A stretch of 64,000 bases of DNA from Oscillospiraceae bacterium (lineage in GTDB: Bacteria > Bacillota > Clostridia > Oscillospirales > Acutalibacteraceae): positions 1-64,000 of the forward strand of contig SVPG01000009.1 in the NCBI GenBank assembly GCA_015065975.1. The letters are read 5' to 3'. Within the stretch, counting starts at the first letter, position 1; each line of letters opens with the position of its first letter. Shown piece after piece: positions 16,071-24,597 of this stretch. Under the pieces are notes generated by a model that saw only the letters and a list, made by a program, of their open reading frames with translations, had not been told where the DNA came from and did not search any database. A program made the position numbers and the translations under genes.

Positions 16071-16760
16071 TTACTGCTTTACCTCAAACTTGTAGCCGAC
16101 ACCCCATACTGTCTTGAGCGACCACTGCTCGCTGACGCCCTCAAGCTTCTCGCGAAGTCTCTTTACGTGAACGTCGACCGTTCTCGAATCGCCGTAATAG
16201 TTGAAGCCCCATACCTCGTCAAGAAGCTGATCGCGCGAGAACACTCGGTTGGGGTTGCTTGCGAGGTGATAGATAAGCTCCATCTCTTTGGGCGGAGTAT
16301 CGATCTGCTTGCCGTCGACCTTGAGCTCGTAGTTGTTGAGATTGATGGTCAGGCGATCAAAGGAAACCACCTTCTTGTCGTTGGGATCCTGTTTTGCCGA
16401 ACGTCTGAGGACAGCCTTGACTCGTGCCATGACCTCCTTTGCCTCGAAGGGCTTTACAACGTAATCGTCGGCACCGAGCTCGAGACCGAGCACCTTGTCA
16501 AAGGTCTCACCCTTGGCGGTTATCATGATTATCGGGCAGTTGGACTTTTTTCTGATCTCGCGGCAGACCTGCCAGCCATCCATCTCGGGCAGCATGATAT
16601 CGAGCAGGATAAGCGAGGGCTGTTCGATATCAAAGCACTCCACCGCTCTCTTGCCGTCATTTGCCATCGCAACAGCATAGCCTTCCTTCTCAGCATAAAG
16701 TCTGAGCAGCTCGCATATATTGCGGTCGTCATCAACAATAAGAATCTTTTCGTTTTCCAT
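16071..16760 (-). CDS. OmpR-family response regulator
   Basis: This 229-aa regulator has a receiver domain (acidic pair in VDDD near residue 9, phospho-Asp in LILLDIMLPEMDGW, conserved Lys in YVVKPFEAKE). A winged-helix DNA-binding domain ends RTVDVHVKRLREKL ... TVWGVGYKFE. It is the partner of the downstream kinase (53-bp gap). The ATG at 16760 is preferred over 16772 because AAAGGA abuts the upstream ATG with no spacing. Expression is probably from an AT-rich promoter just upstream. Target genes are not evident. Confidence 0.93.
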   Translation of the reverse strand: MENEKILIVDDDRNICELLRLYAEKEGYAVAMANDGKRAVECFDIEQPSLILLDIMLPEMDGWQVCREIRKKSNCPIIMITAKGETFDKVLGLELGADDYVVKPFEAKEVMARVKAVLRRSAKQDPNDKKVVSFDRLTINLNNYELKVDGKQIDTPPKEMELIYHLASNPNRVFSRDQLLDEVWGFNYYGDSRTVDVHVKRLREKLEGVSEQWSLKTVWGVGYKFEVKQ

Positions 16761-16867
16761 CGTATATACCATTCCTTTCTGACAGGCTTATAATTTTCGA
16801 CTGTATAATATATTATAATACCATATAAAAAATAATAGTTAAACTATTTTTTCGAATCTATGAACTT

Positions 16868-18181
16868 TCATCGGTTTCTGAGCCCTTTCGGGTAATGATT
16901 CTTGAGAGAATCGGCGCTCTGTTTGCCGAATCCAGTCACAACACCCGAGCAGGCAACGGCCGTAAAGCCGCTCTCGCCCTCGCAGGTGAGCTGTTCACCG
17001 CGAAGAAACGCCGCAAGCAGGTCGCTGTCGGGTGCAAGATCGACACATCTCGCAAAATCGCACGGTCTGCCGCTCATGAAGAGCGCATGGGCAGGCGTTA
17101 TGCGGTTTTTCTTTTTCTCACCCGCAAGTATTCCCGCACGAATAACGGGAAGTCCGTCGGGCAGCCCATACGGCAGAATATAACAGAAATCACCCTTTTC
17201 GGCATAAACGCCCGTCGGTGTATTAGAGAAAATCTCCGACAGCTCTGTCGGGAGCTGAGCCGCAGGCTCAGCCTGCAGCTTCTGCTGCGGACACTCTCCC
17301 CTCTTTCTCATCAGCGCTACAAACTGACCCTCGCCGCCGTCCATCGGATAGATTCTTTTTGTCAGCGTGAGGTCAAACGCGTCCGAAAGGTTCATGCCGT
17401 ATCTTCCGAAGCCTTCGACGCTCAGAAGCTCAAACTCGGGGTGGTCGCTCAGAAACGAGGCTATGCACAGCTCGTTTTCCTGCGGTGAAAAGGTGCAGGT
17501 CGAATAGACCAGCTTTCCGCCGTCGCAAAGGCACTGTGCCGCGCAGTCGAGTATCTTGCGCTGTCTTACCGCGCAGGTCTCGACGTGCTCGGGCGACCAT
17601 TCCCTCACGGCCGCCTCCTCCTTTCGGAACATTCCCTCTCCCGAGCAGGGGGCATCGACCAGCACGCGGTTGAAAAACTCGGGAAGAAGCTCGGCGATAC
17701 GGTCGGGCATCAGCGATGTCACGGCTGCGTTCTTTACGCCCAGCCTTTCTATATTGGAAACAAGTATCTGTGCGCGGTTCTTTACGACCTCGTTTGCAAC
17801 GAGAAGTCCCGTATTTTTCATATGTGCGGCGATCTGGGTCGTCTTGCCGCCCGGGGCTGCACACATATCGAGAACACGTTCAAAGGGCTGCGGGGAAAGA
17901 GCCTCGACGACCGCTGTTGCCGACGGGTCCTGACAGTAAAAAGCTCCCGCATGATGCCACGCGAGCTTTCCGAGTCCGCTCTCCTCGCCGACGTAGAATC
18001 CCGTCGGGCAAAATGGTGTCGGCTCGAGCGAAAGTCCCAGTTCATCGGATCTTTTTATATCGAACTTGAGCGTATTTATCCTGATTCCCTTAAAGGGCGG
18101 CTGAGACAGGAGCTGCTCAAACCGCTCGTAATCGCTCAGGTATTCTTTTTCTCTTTTCAGAAATTCATCCTTGGGCATCAT
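16868..18181 (-). CDS. RsmB/NOP2/Sun-family RNA m5C methyltransferase (RsmF-like)
   Basis: The 437-aa protein has a small N-terminal RNA-binding extension, then a SAM-dependent methyltransferase core. Its motifs are LDMCAAPGGKTTQ, VLVDAPCSGEGMFRK (Pro-Cys catalytic motif) and VYSTCTFSPQENE (second Cys, TCTF). The C-terminal third (about 310-437) resembles the extra domain of YebU/RsmF-type enzymes. The expected reaction is 5-methylcytidine formation in rRNA or tRNA. It is monocistronic and divergent from the Asn/Gln-repeat micro-gene. Confidence 0.9.
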   Translation of the reverse strand: MMPKDEFLKREKEYLSDYERFEQLLSQPPFKGIRINTLKFDIKRSDELGLSLEPTPFCPTGFYVGEESGLGKLAWHHAGAFYCQDPSATAVVEALSPQPFERVLDMCAAPGGKTTQIAAHMKNTGLLVANEVVKNRAQILVSNIERLGVKNAAVTSLMPDRIAELLPEFFNRVLVDAPCSGEGMFRKEEAAVREWSPEHVETCAVRQRKILDCAAQCLCDGGKLVYSTCTFSPQENELCIASFLSDHPEFELLSVEGFGRYGMNLSDAFDLTLTKRIYPMDGGEGQFVALMRKRGECPQQKLQAEPAAQLPTELSEIFSNTPTGVYAEKGDFCYILPYGLPDGLPVIRAGILAGEKKKNRITPAHALFMSGRPCDFARCVDLAPDSDLLAAFLRGEQLTCEGESGFTAVACSGVVTGFGKQSADSLKNHYPKGLRNR

Positions 18182-18203
18182 CCGACAATACCATCCTCTG
18201 TCT

Positions 18204-18232
18204 GAATAATTGGGCCGAAACGGGTAAAGATA
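18204..18232 (+). promoter_or_regulatory. Possible sporulation-type promoter of the Asn/Gln micro-gene
   Basis: GAATA (18204-18208), a 14-nt gap and GGTAAAGATA (18223-18232) resemble, with one mismatch, forespore sigma-F/G elements known from Bacillus. No sigma-A promoter is visible in this gap. This is tentative. Confidence 0.3.
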
Positions 18233-18255
18233 CTGCTGAAAGGAAGTGAATCTTC

Positions 18256-18366
18256 ATGTCTAACAACAATAACCAGAACAACAATCAGAACAACAACCAG
18301 AACAACAACCAGAATAACAACCAGAACAATAATCAGAACAACAGACAGAGCGACAACCGCAAGTAA
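18256..18366 (+). CDS. Asn/Gln-repeat micro-protein (36 aa)
   Basis: After MSNN it is built of five perfect NNNQ repeats plus flanking variants, ending NNRQSDNRK. AAAGGAAG lies upstream of the ATG, and a perfect-stem terminator follows, so it looks like a genuine transcription unit. Codons vary (AAC/AAT), so the repeat is conserved at the protein level rather than as simple DNA slippage. The sequence should be disordered, hydrophilic and possibly aggregation-prone, reminiscent of small spore or coat proteins of Clostridia. Function is unknown. The antisense strand also has an open frame (a Val/Leu-rich reading), which I regard as a shadow. Confidence 0.7.
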   Translation: MSNNNNQNNNQNNNQNNNQNNNQNNNQNNRQSDNRK

Positions 18367-18386
18367 ACTCTGACCGAAAATAACGG

Positions 18387-18420
18387 AATATGCCGGAGCC
18401 GACAGGTGCTCCGGCATATT
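18387..18420 (+). terminator. Terminator of the Asn/Gln micro-gene
   Basis: AATATGCCGGAGC (18387-18399) pairs perfectly with GCTCCGGCATATT (18408-18420), continuing TTATTTG. Confidence 0.9.
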
Positions 18421-19341
18421 TTATTTGTCCTGTATCGTCTCGCCGAACTCGTTGCGCTCGATGGCCTTGAAGCCCTCGCCGAGTATCTGGTCGGCTTTTC
18501 CGACTATTATGAAAGCTTTGGGGTCGGCTTTTTTTACGATAACGCGCACCTTATACACTTCGTTTATTGCAACGGCGCACATGAGAACATCACGCTCTGC
18601 ACCCGAATAAGCGCCCTCACCCTTGAGCAGGGTGACGCCGCGTTCGATCTGATTGAGCAGTCCTTTTTTGATGGGCTCGGGGTTGTCGGTTATGATGAAA
18701 AGCACCTTGCCGTCGTCCTTGCCGTAGAGCACCATATCGATCATTTTTGAGCTGACATAGACCATTATTATGGCATACATCGCAGCTTCAAACCCGAAAA
18801 CGAACGCGGAAATTCCTATGACCGCAAAATCGAAGACGAGCATTATCTTGCCCTGGGTCATGTGCGGCTTGAATTTTCCGACAATTCTTGCGATTATATC
18901 GGTTCCTCCCGTTGAGCCTCCGCGCGAGAAGATGAGTCCCAGACCTATGCCCGAACAGACGCCGCCGAACACCGCCGCAAGGAGCGGGTTTTCGGTATAT
19001 TTCGGAAGGATCGGTTCGAGAAGGTCGATGACAACCGACGAAAATACCGTGCAAAAAAGCGATTTTGCCATATACGCCTTGCCGATAAGGAAGAAGCCGA
19101 AAATGAATATCGGGACGTTGCATATCATGACAAACACGCCTATGGGGATATCGGTCAGGTGGTTGACCATCGTCGAGACGCCGACAATTCCGCCCGGCGC
19201 GATATTATTGGGCGATGTGAAAATATCCACACTTCCCGCAAAGACAATCGAGCCGACGATATAGAAAAACATATCCTGCGCAAAGCTGAGCACTGTGCTC
19301 CATCTCTCGCGCGAGGCAAGCTTTTTCTCCTGTGCGTTCAT
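18421..19341 (-). CDS. YitT family membrane protein
   Basis: The 306-aa protein has five or six membrane segments and the family motifs GIVGVSTMVNHL and SRGGSTGGTDIIARI. A C-terminal soluble DUF2179 domain (about 220-300: TDNPEPIKKGLLNQIERGVTLL, then KADPKAFIIV) completes the typical layout. YitT proteins are common in Firmicutes and their substrate is unsettled. AAGGAG lies 11 bases before the ATG. It is last of a probable obg-mrnC-yitT transcription unit (25-bp gap to mrnC). Confidence 0.9.
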   Translation of the reverse strand: MNAQEKKLASRERWSTVLSFAQDMFFYIVGSIVFAGSVDIFTSPNNIAPGGIVGVSTMVNHLTDIPIGVFVMICNVPIFIFGFFLIGKAYMAKSLFCTVFSSVVIDLLEPILPKYTENPLLAAVFGGVCSGIGLGLIFSRGGSTGGTDIIARIVGKFKPHMTQGKIMLVFDFAVIGISAFVFGFEAAMYAIIMVYVSSKMIDMVLYGKDDGKVLFIITDNPEPIKKGLLNQIERGVTLLKGEGAYSGAERDVLMCAVAINEVYKVRVIVKKADPKAFIIVGKADQILGEGFKAIERNEFGETIQDK

Positions 19342-19366
19342 TTTAATCAGCGCTCCTTAAAAGAGA

Positions 19367-19774
19367 TCAATCCCGGCAGCTGCTCTGCCACACGATATCA
19401 AAAAGCTCGCGCAGCCGCTCGATATTGCCGTCAAGATATATGTAGCCGAAAAGCGCTTCGAGACCCGTTGCCATGCGGTAATCGGCGATTGCCGATTTTT
19501 TCGGGACGTGCGACGAATGAGCATTCCTTCCGCGCATGAAAACAGCCTTCTCCGCCTCGGTCAGTATCGGCATGAGCTGTTCGACCGCTTTTGCCTGAGC
19601 CTCGCACCGCACGACCGACACCACCGACGAATGAAGCTTCGACGCGGGCAGAGAATGTGTGCAGCACAGGCGCTCTCTTGCGAGCAGTCCGAACACGGCA
19701 TCTCCGACAAACGCAAGCGCCGCGGTGCTTACCGACCTCGCGCTGCATTCATCGGGCAACAGCTTTTCAATCAA
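19367..19774 (-). CDS. mrnC: Mini-ribonuclease III
   Basis: The 135-aa protein is an RNase III catalytic domain without the dsRNA-binding domain, which is the definition of MrnC. Visible are ALAFVGDAVFGLLAR (first acidic patch) and DYRMATGLEALFGYIYLDG (the second, with the E-A-L-x-G-Y-x-Y core). In Bacillus MrnC matures 23S rRNA ends. The start is TTG at 19774 with AAAGG upstream. It sits 23 bp behind obg. Confidence 0.92.
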   Translation of the reverse strand: MIEKLLPDECSARSVSTAALAFVGDAVFGLLARERLCCTHSLPASKLHSSVVSVVRCEAQAKAVEQLMPILTEAEKAVFMRGRNAHSSHVPKKSAIADYRMATGLEALFGYIYLDGNIERLRELFDIVWQSSCRD

Positions 19775-19797
19775 TGACAGACCAACCTTTCAAAAAA

Positions 19798-21069
19798 TCA
19801 GTTTACAAAATCAAACTCAACATCGTAAATGCTGACAGTGTCCTTCTCCTTGATTCCCGCCTCGCGCAAAGCATCGATTATGCCGCTCGAGGTGAGAATT
19901 CGCTCGAAATACTGGAGCGATTCGTAATCGTCGAAATTGACCGATTTGAGCACCTGGATAAGCCACTCGCCCTCGACCATATAAACACCGTCTTCAACAC
20001 GGATATTGAACTGCTTTCCGCTCATTTCCTCAGCACTCGGCATCGGTACGGGCTCAGCCTCGTAACGCTCGACAGGCGGAAGCTTCGACAGCTTTTCCGT
20101 CACGCAGTTTATAAGCTCGTCCACGCCGTGCTTTATCGGAGCGATTATCGGGAAATACTCGTATCCCTGCTCCTTTATATAATTCTCAAAACGCTCGAGC
20201 TGTTCGTCCTCGGCCATATCGAGCTTGTTGCCCGCTACGATCATCGGACGCTTTGCAAGCTCGGGGTTGAACTTTTCAAGCTCGCGGTTTATCGTCTCGA
20301 AATCCTCGATGGGGTCTCTTCCCTCGCTGCCCGACGCATCGACTATATGGACAAGAAGTCTGCATCGGTCGACGTGACGCAGGAACTGATGACCGAGACC
20401 TGCGCCGTCGCTTGCACCCTCGATAAGTCCGGGAATATCGGCCATGACGAAGTTTCTGCCCTCGCCTCGGCTGACAACGCCGAGAACGGGTGTCAGAGTC
20501 GTGAAATGATAGTTGCCTATCGCGGGCTTTGCCTCGCTGACAACCGAGATGAGCGACGATTTTCCGACATTGGGGAAACCGACCAGACCGACATCGGCGA
20601 GAAGCTTGAGCTCAAGGGTTACGTCAAAGCTTTCTCCCGGGGTTCCCGGCTTTGCAAAACGGGGAACCTGACGAGTCGGTGTGGCGAAATGGCTGTTGCC
20701 CCAGCCGCCTCTGCCGCCTTTTGCGATGACCTTCGGCTCATCGTCGGACATATCGGCGATTATTCTGCCCGTTTCGGTATCGCGAACGACCGTTCCGAGG
20801 GGAACCTCAACGATCAGATCGGCTCCGTTCTTGCCCGTACGGCGGTCGCTCTTTCCGTTTTCGCCGCGCTGTGCCGCATATTTCCTCTTGTAACGGAAAT
20901 CGGCAAGGGTCGAAAGATGGGGGCTGACCTTGAATATGACGCTGCCGCCCTTTCCGCCGTCGCCGCCGTCGGGACCGCCCGCCGCGACATATTTCTCGCG
21001 GTGAAACGCAACGGCACCGTCGCCGCCGTCGCCCGCTATAATTTTAATTTTTGCTACATCAACAAACAT
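19798..21069 (-). CDS. obgE: Obg family GTPase
   Basis: This 423-aa essential ribosome-associated GTPase has three domains. The glycine-rich Obg fold comes first (about 1-158: GGDGGDGAVAFHREKY, GGPDGGDGGKGG). The G domain follows, with G1 GFPNVGKSS, G3 DIPGLIEGA and G4 NKLD. The third is a C-terminal OCT domain (about 345-423) seen in Gram-positive Obg. It acts in large-subunit assembly and stringent-response signalling. In many Firmicutes it directly follows rplU-rpmA; here three small genes intervene. The TTGTAT/TATACT promoter is upstream; ribosome-binding site weak. Confidence 0.96.
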   Translation of the reverse strand: MFVDVAKIKIIAGDGGDGAVAFHREKYVAAGGPDGGDGGKGGSVIFKVSPHLSTLADFRYKRKYAAQRGENGKSDRRTGKNGADLIVEVPLGTVVRDTETGRIIADMSDDEPKVIAKGGRGGWGNSHFATPTRQVPRFAKPGTPGESFDVTLELKLLADVGLVGFPNVGKSSLISVVSEAKPAIGNYHFTTLTPVLGVVSRGEGRNFVMADIPGLIEGASDGAGLGHQFLRHVDRCRLLVHIVDASGSEGRDPIEDFETINRELEKFNPELAKRPMIVAGNKLDMAEDEQLERFENYIKEQGYEYFPIIAPIKHGVDELINCVTEKLSKLPPVERYEAEPVPMPSAEEMSGKQFNIRVEDGVYMVEGEWLIQVLKSVNFDDYESLQYFERILTSSGIIDALREAGIKEKDTVSIYDVEFDFVN

Positions 21070-21134
21070 AATTCTATTCCATTCACATTTATTATGTCGG
21101 ATACGATCAATTAAATTCGTCCGACCGATTATTC

Positions 21135-21163
21135 AGTATACCACAAAACTGTGGAAAATACAA
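21135..21163 (-). promoter_or_regulatory. Promoter of obgE with overlapping DnaA-box-like site
   Basis: TTGTAT (21158-21163), 17 nt and TATACT (21135-21140) on the minus strand. A TTTTCCACA sequence (21150-21158, minus) overlaps the spacer, so DnaA could touch this promoter; that is only a pattern match. Confidence 0.6.
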
Positions 21164-21187
21164 GAAAAACAGCGTCCTGCGTATATG

Positions 21188-21721
21188 TTACTCCTTGTTT
21201 TCAAACGAATTGAACCACGCACGCTCTTCAAAGGGCTTTTTGCGCACCCTTCTGTATTCTTCCGCCGCCTTTCCGACGGGCAGATAACAGATGAGCTCGT
21301 GGTCGTCGGGAACACCGAGAATCTGCGCCATCTTGTATCCTATCGCGTCAACATCGGTGACATGACCCTCAACCCAGCAGCTCTCATAACCGAGCGCTGA
21401 AATTGCGAGCAGCATATTCTCTATCGCCGCCGAATAATCCTGCACGGCAAAGCATCTGTCGCGGTAGGCGACAATTCGCTTTGTAAGCACGCATATCATC
21501 GCGGGAGCGGTCTCGCCAAGCGGCGGATCGATAACACCGTGGAGCTTTCTGAGAACCTCGGGATCGTCGACCGCGATGAGACTTGTGGTCTGCTTGTTGC
21601 AGCCCGAGGGCGCCGCAAGACCCGCCTCCATTATTTTCACAAGATGCTCTCTCGGGACGGGATCGGAAAGGTATTTTCCGCGATAGCTGAATCGCTCGTT
21701 TATTGCATCAAAGATATTCAT
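21188..21721 (-). CDS. Nitroreductase family protein
   Basis: The 177-aa FMN-dependent oxidoreductase fold is recognisable from NIFDAINERFSYRGKYL at the N-terminus and AAPSGCNKQTTSLIAVDD (FMN contact). AAIENMLLAISALGYESCWVEG and VPDDHELICYLPVGKA follow. It probably forms a dimer using NAD(P)H; the substrate is unknown. It is last of three closely spaced minus-strand genes (18-bp gap to the GNAT gene). Confidence 0.9.
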   Translation of the reverse strand: MNIFDAINERFSYRGKYLSDPVPREHLVKIMEAGLAAPSGCNKQTTSLIAVDDPEVLRKLHGVIDPPLGETAPAMICVLTKRIVAYRDRCFAVQDYSAAIENMLLAISALGYESCWVEGHVTDVDAIGYKMAQILGVPDDHELICYLPVGKAAEEYRRVRKKPFEERAWFNSFENKE

Positions 21722-21739
21722 TCTGTTTCTCTCCCATTA

Positions 21740-22171
21740 TCAGAGTTTTGCCGTCATATGGCACATTCCTTCGTCTGTCGAAAAGCCGTTCTTTGCGTAA
21801 AAGCCTTCGGTTCTCGCATCGCGCATGGTTATCAGATGGATATACGCGACGCCTTTATCCTTGAGCAGCTTTGAAAAATCAGCAAGCATTTTTCTGCCGA
21901 TTCCTCTGCCCTGCATCTCGGTATCGACACAGAATTCGATTACCTGAAAATGCATTGCGTCAAAATAGACCTCGCCGCGTCCCATAATAAGACCGATCAT
22001 TTTTCCGTTTTCGAAATGTGCTGCACCTGCATAATGAGGCGTATTGAAAATATCGGTCAGACGCTCGAGCGACTGCTCCTGCGTCCAGGAATCGTTCCAC
22101 GGCTCATTATTGAACACACGTGTGAAAAGCTGCGCCGCTTCGGGCAGCATCGATGCTGTAAGCTCTGTCAT
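21740..22171 (-). CDS. GNAT family N-acetyltransferase
   Basis: The 143-aa acetyl-CoA-dependent acetyltransferase has the central GNAT motif VIEFCVDTEMQGRGIGRKML (R/Q-x-x-G-x-G/A). YIHLITMRDARTEGFYAKNGF is the beta6-alpha4 region. ATG at 22171 is preceded by AGGGAGA; a TTG 21 bases upstream overlaps the preceding gene and is less likely. The acceptor is unknown. Confidence 0.87.
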   Translation of the reverse strand: MTELTASMLPEAAQLFTRVFNNEPWNDSWTQEQSLERLTDIFNTPHYAGAAHFENGKMIGLIMGRGEVYFDAMHFQVIEFCVDTEMQGRGIGRKMLADFSKLLKDKGVAYIHLITMRDARTEGFYAKNGFSTDEGMCHMTAKL

Positions 22172-22181
22172 TATTATCTCC

Positions 22182-23600
22182 CTATTCGTCAAAGAATTTC
22201 TGCACCCGTTCAGTTACGCAGCGCAGTATCTCAAGGCTCGCAAGAGGGTCGGCAACGTCAAGTGAATGACCCGCACGCTCGACAACTGTGACTTTGTCAC
22301 TGCCGAGACAGCCGAGCTCGCGCAGGCGGTCAAGTCCGAGCAGAGGATCGGCATCTCCCGTAAACACGATACATTTATCGCTGTCAAAATTTGCAAAGCT
22401 CTCCTCGACGGGTGTATACCATATCTGACGCACATCCTGTCCCAGCGCACCTGCCGCAAGCGTACCGAGGCTCTTTGCCGCAAAGATGATATTGTCGTAT
22501 CGGGAGGCACCTGCCGCTTCGAGAAGCGCTCTGCATTTTGCGACGACCTCCTGTGTTACCCTTTCACAGCGTGCTTCCCTGAGGGTAGTCGGAATCTTTC
22601 CGTAACTGAGAGCCAGCACGTCATAGCCTTTCGAAAGGGCGATTTTTTGCGTAAAATGAAGAAGCGGGCGGTCACAGGTATAACCCATGCCCGGGAAAAG
22701 GACACATAGACCTCTGCCTTCACCCGTTGTCATTTTTGCGCTAATTTCCTCATTTTCAAAATTCGCCGCGATAACTTTGCTCCTCGTCGGACGTTTGCCC
22801 GGCTGTGCGATATAATAGGCGGTATACGGCTGCGCGGGGACATAGCCGAGTGAAACAGCAAGCGAAAGAGAGGCTTTGTTAGCCGCGTCCCAGCTCGGAT
22901 AGAGATTCTTATTGATACATTCCATTATCAATTTTGCAGCACACGCGCGGGCAAGACCTTTGCGTCTGTGCTCGGGGTGAGTGTCGATTTCGATCTCGAT
23001 TCCATCGTCAAAAAGACAGTACGGCGTCGCCGCGCAGACAAGCTCGCCTTTATACAGACAGCACACTCCGACACCCTCGCGGCAAAATTCCTCACGCGAG
23101 GAAAAGTTAGCTATATTATCGTACGACCAGTCATTTTGTGCACAAAGGTCGTAATCTGCGCCGTCCATAAGCTTTATTACATAGCCGTCGGGAATGGAGC
23201 GTGACATCTGCTCGAGCTTTCCCATATCGAAATTATGCTCCGTTTTGCTCAGCGCATAACGTGTCAGCTTTACGGCATTTTCGCCGTAGGTCTGTTCTAT
23301 AAGGCTGTTCCATTTTTCGTTCTGACCCACAAGAAGCTCGCTGCCTTCAAAGCCTTCGCGCCAGCCGAGAATCAGCTCTGCGGCACAATCCGCATCGGCA
23401 TCGCCCGCGATTATCGAAAACGCGCCCGAGCCCGAAGTCTTTCCGCCGACGGTCAGCTTTGCGCATTTCGGAGCATCGACACTGTCGGCAAATGCCGCCG
23501 AGCCGTTTTTCCCCTGCAGACAGCAGTCAACGATCTTTTCATCTATCCCTTCAAACAGGGTGGATAATTTGTTTCTGTCTTTTATCTCGATATAATTGAT
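22182..23600 (-). CDS. GNAT acetyltransferase–alpha/beta hydrolase fusion with non-standard start
   Basis: The first half (about 1-285) matches the GNAT_acetyltran group (WREGFEGSELL; DTHPEHRRKGLARACAAKLI; ANKASLSLAVSLGY). The second half resembles small alpha/beta hydrolases (VLFPGMGYTCDRP; nucleophile elbow AAKSLGTLAAG; TGDADPLLG; final His in AGHSLDVADP). Homology extends upstream of the first GTG (23330) as far as an in-frame stop just before 23600. The only good site there, AGGAG, serves either an ATC codon at 23600 (in frame, nine-base spacing) or an ATG at 23607 that is one base out of frame. So the gene uses a rare AUC start or carries a start-proximal frameshift. I annotate the ATC-started 472-aa reading. 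Confidence 0.7.
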   Translation of the reverse strand: MNYIEIKDRNKLSTLFEGIDEKIVDCCLQGKNGSAAFADSVDAPKCAKLTVGGKTSGSGAFSIIAGDADADCAAELILGWREGFEGSELLVGQNEKWNSLIEQTYGENAVKLTRYALSKTEHNFDMGKLEQMSRSIPDGYVIKLMDGADYDLCAQNDWSYDNIANFSSREEFCREGVGVCCLYKGELVCAATPYCLFDDGIEIEIDTHPEHRRKGLARACAAKLIMECINKNLYPSWDAANKASLSLAVSLGYVPAQPYTAYYIAQPGKRPTRSKVIAANFENEEISAKMTTGEGRGLCVLFPGMGYTCDRPLLHFTQKIALSKGYDVLALSYGKIPTTLREARCERVTQEVVAKCRALLEAAGASRYDNIIFAAKSLGTLAAGALGQDVRQIWYTPVEESFANFDSDKCIVFTGDADPLLGLDRLRELGCLGSDKVTVVERAGHSLDVADPLASLEILRCVTERVQKFFDE

Positions 23601-23630
23601 CGTTCATCTCTCCTAAAAAAATAATATAAA

Positions 23631-23656
23631 AAAGCCCGAGAAAATCCCCGGGCTTT
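23631..23656 (-). terminator. Terminator of rplU-prp-rpmA
   Basis: On the minus strand AAAGCCCG pairs with CGGGCTTT (23631-23656), and T-runs follow. Confidence 0.88.
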
Positions 23657-23673
23657 CAGAATGCAATATTTGA

Positions 23674-23958
23674 TTACTGCTCAACAGGATAGACAGAAGC
23701 CTTTTTTCTGTCTCTTCCCATGCGCTCAAAACGAAGTACGCCGTCGCAGGTTGCGAACAGAGTATCGTCAGAACCACGGCCGACATTCTCGCCCGGATGA
23801 ATGTGAGTTCCTCTCTGGCGAACGAGGATGTTGCCTGCGAGGACAAACTGACCGTCAGCTCTCTTGACGCCGAGTCTCTTGGATTCAGAGTCACGACCGT
23901 TCTTTGTGGAGCCCATTCCCTTTTTATGAGCGAAAAGCTGAAGATTTATCTTAAGCAT
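23674..23958 (-). CDS. rpmA: Ribosomal protein L27
   Basis: This 94-aa bL27 carries the Firmicutes N-terminal extension [13 protein letters not shown]. It is cut between Phe and Ala by Prp, encoded next to it, to expose the mature end near the peptidyl-transferase centre. The conserved body ([33 protein letters not shown]) is intact. ATG at 23958 has AAAGGAAG; the ORF extends upstream but without a ribosome site. Confidence 0.97.
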   Translation of the reverse strand: MLKINLQLFAHKKGMGSTKNGRDSESKRLGVKRADGQFVLAGNILVRQRGTHIHPGENVGRGSDDTLFATCDGVLRFERMGRDRKKASVYPVEQ

Positions 23959-23976
23959 GTATTCTCTTCCTTTCAA

Positions 23977-24294
23977 TCACAGATGTTTTTCGGCAATCTT
24001 TATGTTCTTGCCGTACTGCTCGCTTATGCCCTGCATATGGAGCATAAGTCCGCTAAGTATGTCGCGGCAGAGCCGCCTGTCCGCCCGATCAACAAGAAGC
24101 GACATCTCACCGTCACCAACCGCGATATCAGCCTTTGCGCCGATTATCTCCGTGATGGTGTTGGCTGTCATGTAAGCTGCGGAGGATACCGCCGCACAGA
24201 CAATGTCACTGCCGTGTCTTCCGGCGCCCGCGTGACCCGAAAATTCGAATCCCGCAATTTCATCGCCGTCTTTTATAAAGCAGACAGAAACCAT
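23977..24294 (-). CDS. prp: Ribosomal-processing cysteine protease Prp
   Basis: The 105-aa protein has the catalytic His in FSGHAGAG and catalytic Cys in GSDIVCAAVS, the two signature motifs of Prp (YsxB). It removes the N-terminal extension of L27. Its place between rplU and rpmA is the conserved Firmicutes arrangement; gaps are 3 and 18 bp. Confidence 0.95.
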   Translation of the reverse strand: MVSVCFIKDGDEIAGFEFSGHAGAGRHGSDIVCAAVSSAAYMTANTITEIIGAKADIAVGDGEMSLLVDRADRRLCRDILSGLMLHMQGISEQYGKNIKIAEKHL

Positions 24295-24297
24295 AAA

Positions 24298-24597
24298 TTA
24301 AAGAGCGATGGATGTGATCTCGATCTTTGTGTAGGGCTGACGATGACCCTTGCATCTTGCGCTGCCCTTCTTCGGCTTATAGGTGAAGACTCTGATCTTC
24401 TTGCCCTTGCCTACCTTGAGAACCTTGCCGGTAACCTTTGCAACACCGTCGCCGAGCTTGATGCCGTCGTCTGTGCCGACAGCGATAGCCTTGAGCTCTA
24501 CTGTCTCGTCAGCCTCTGCCTTGAGAAGCTCTGCGAAGATTACGTCGCCTTCGGAAACCTTGTACTGCTTTCCGCCTGTTTCGATAATTGCGTACAT
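24298..24597 (-). CDS. rplU: Ribosomal protein L21
   Basis: The 99-aa bL21 is complete, from [17 protein letters not shown] to [15 protein letters not shown]. It binds 23S rRNA in the large subunit. It is the first gene of the rplU-prp-rpmA operon, preceded by a long leader that probably senses free L21. Confidence 0.97.
   Translation of the reverse strand: MYAIIETGGKQYKVSEGDVIFAELLKAEADETVELKAIAVGTDDGIKLGDGVAKVTGKVLKVGKGKKIRVFTYKPKKGSARCKGHRQPYTKIEITSIAL

Noticed and set aside
18178-18417. A Val/Leu-repeat 79-aa frame on the minus strand
   Set aside because: It is the complement of the NNNQ repeat, overlaps the methyltransferase start, and has no ribosome site; the plus-strand reading has one plus a terminator.
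19591-21114. A 507-codon plus-strand open frame opposite obg
   Set aside because: Shadow of obgE, whose G-motifs are intact on the minus strand.
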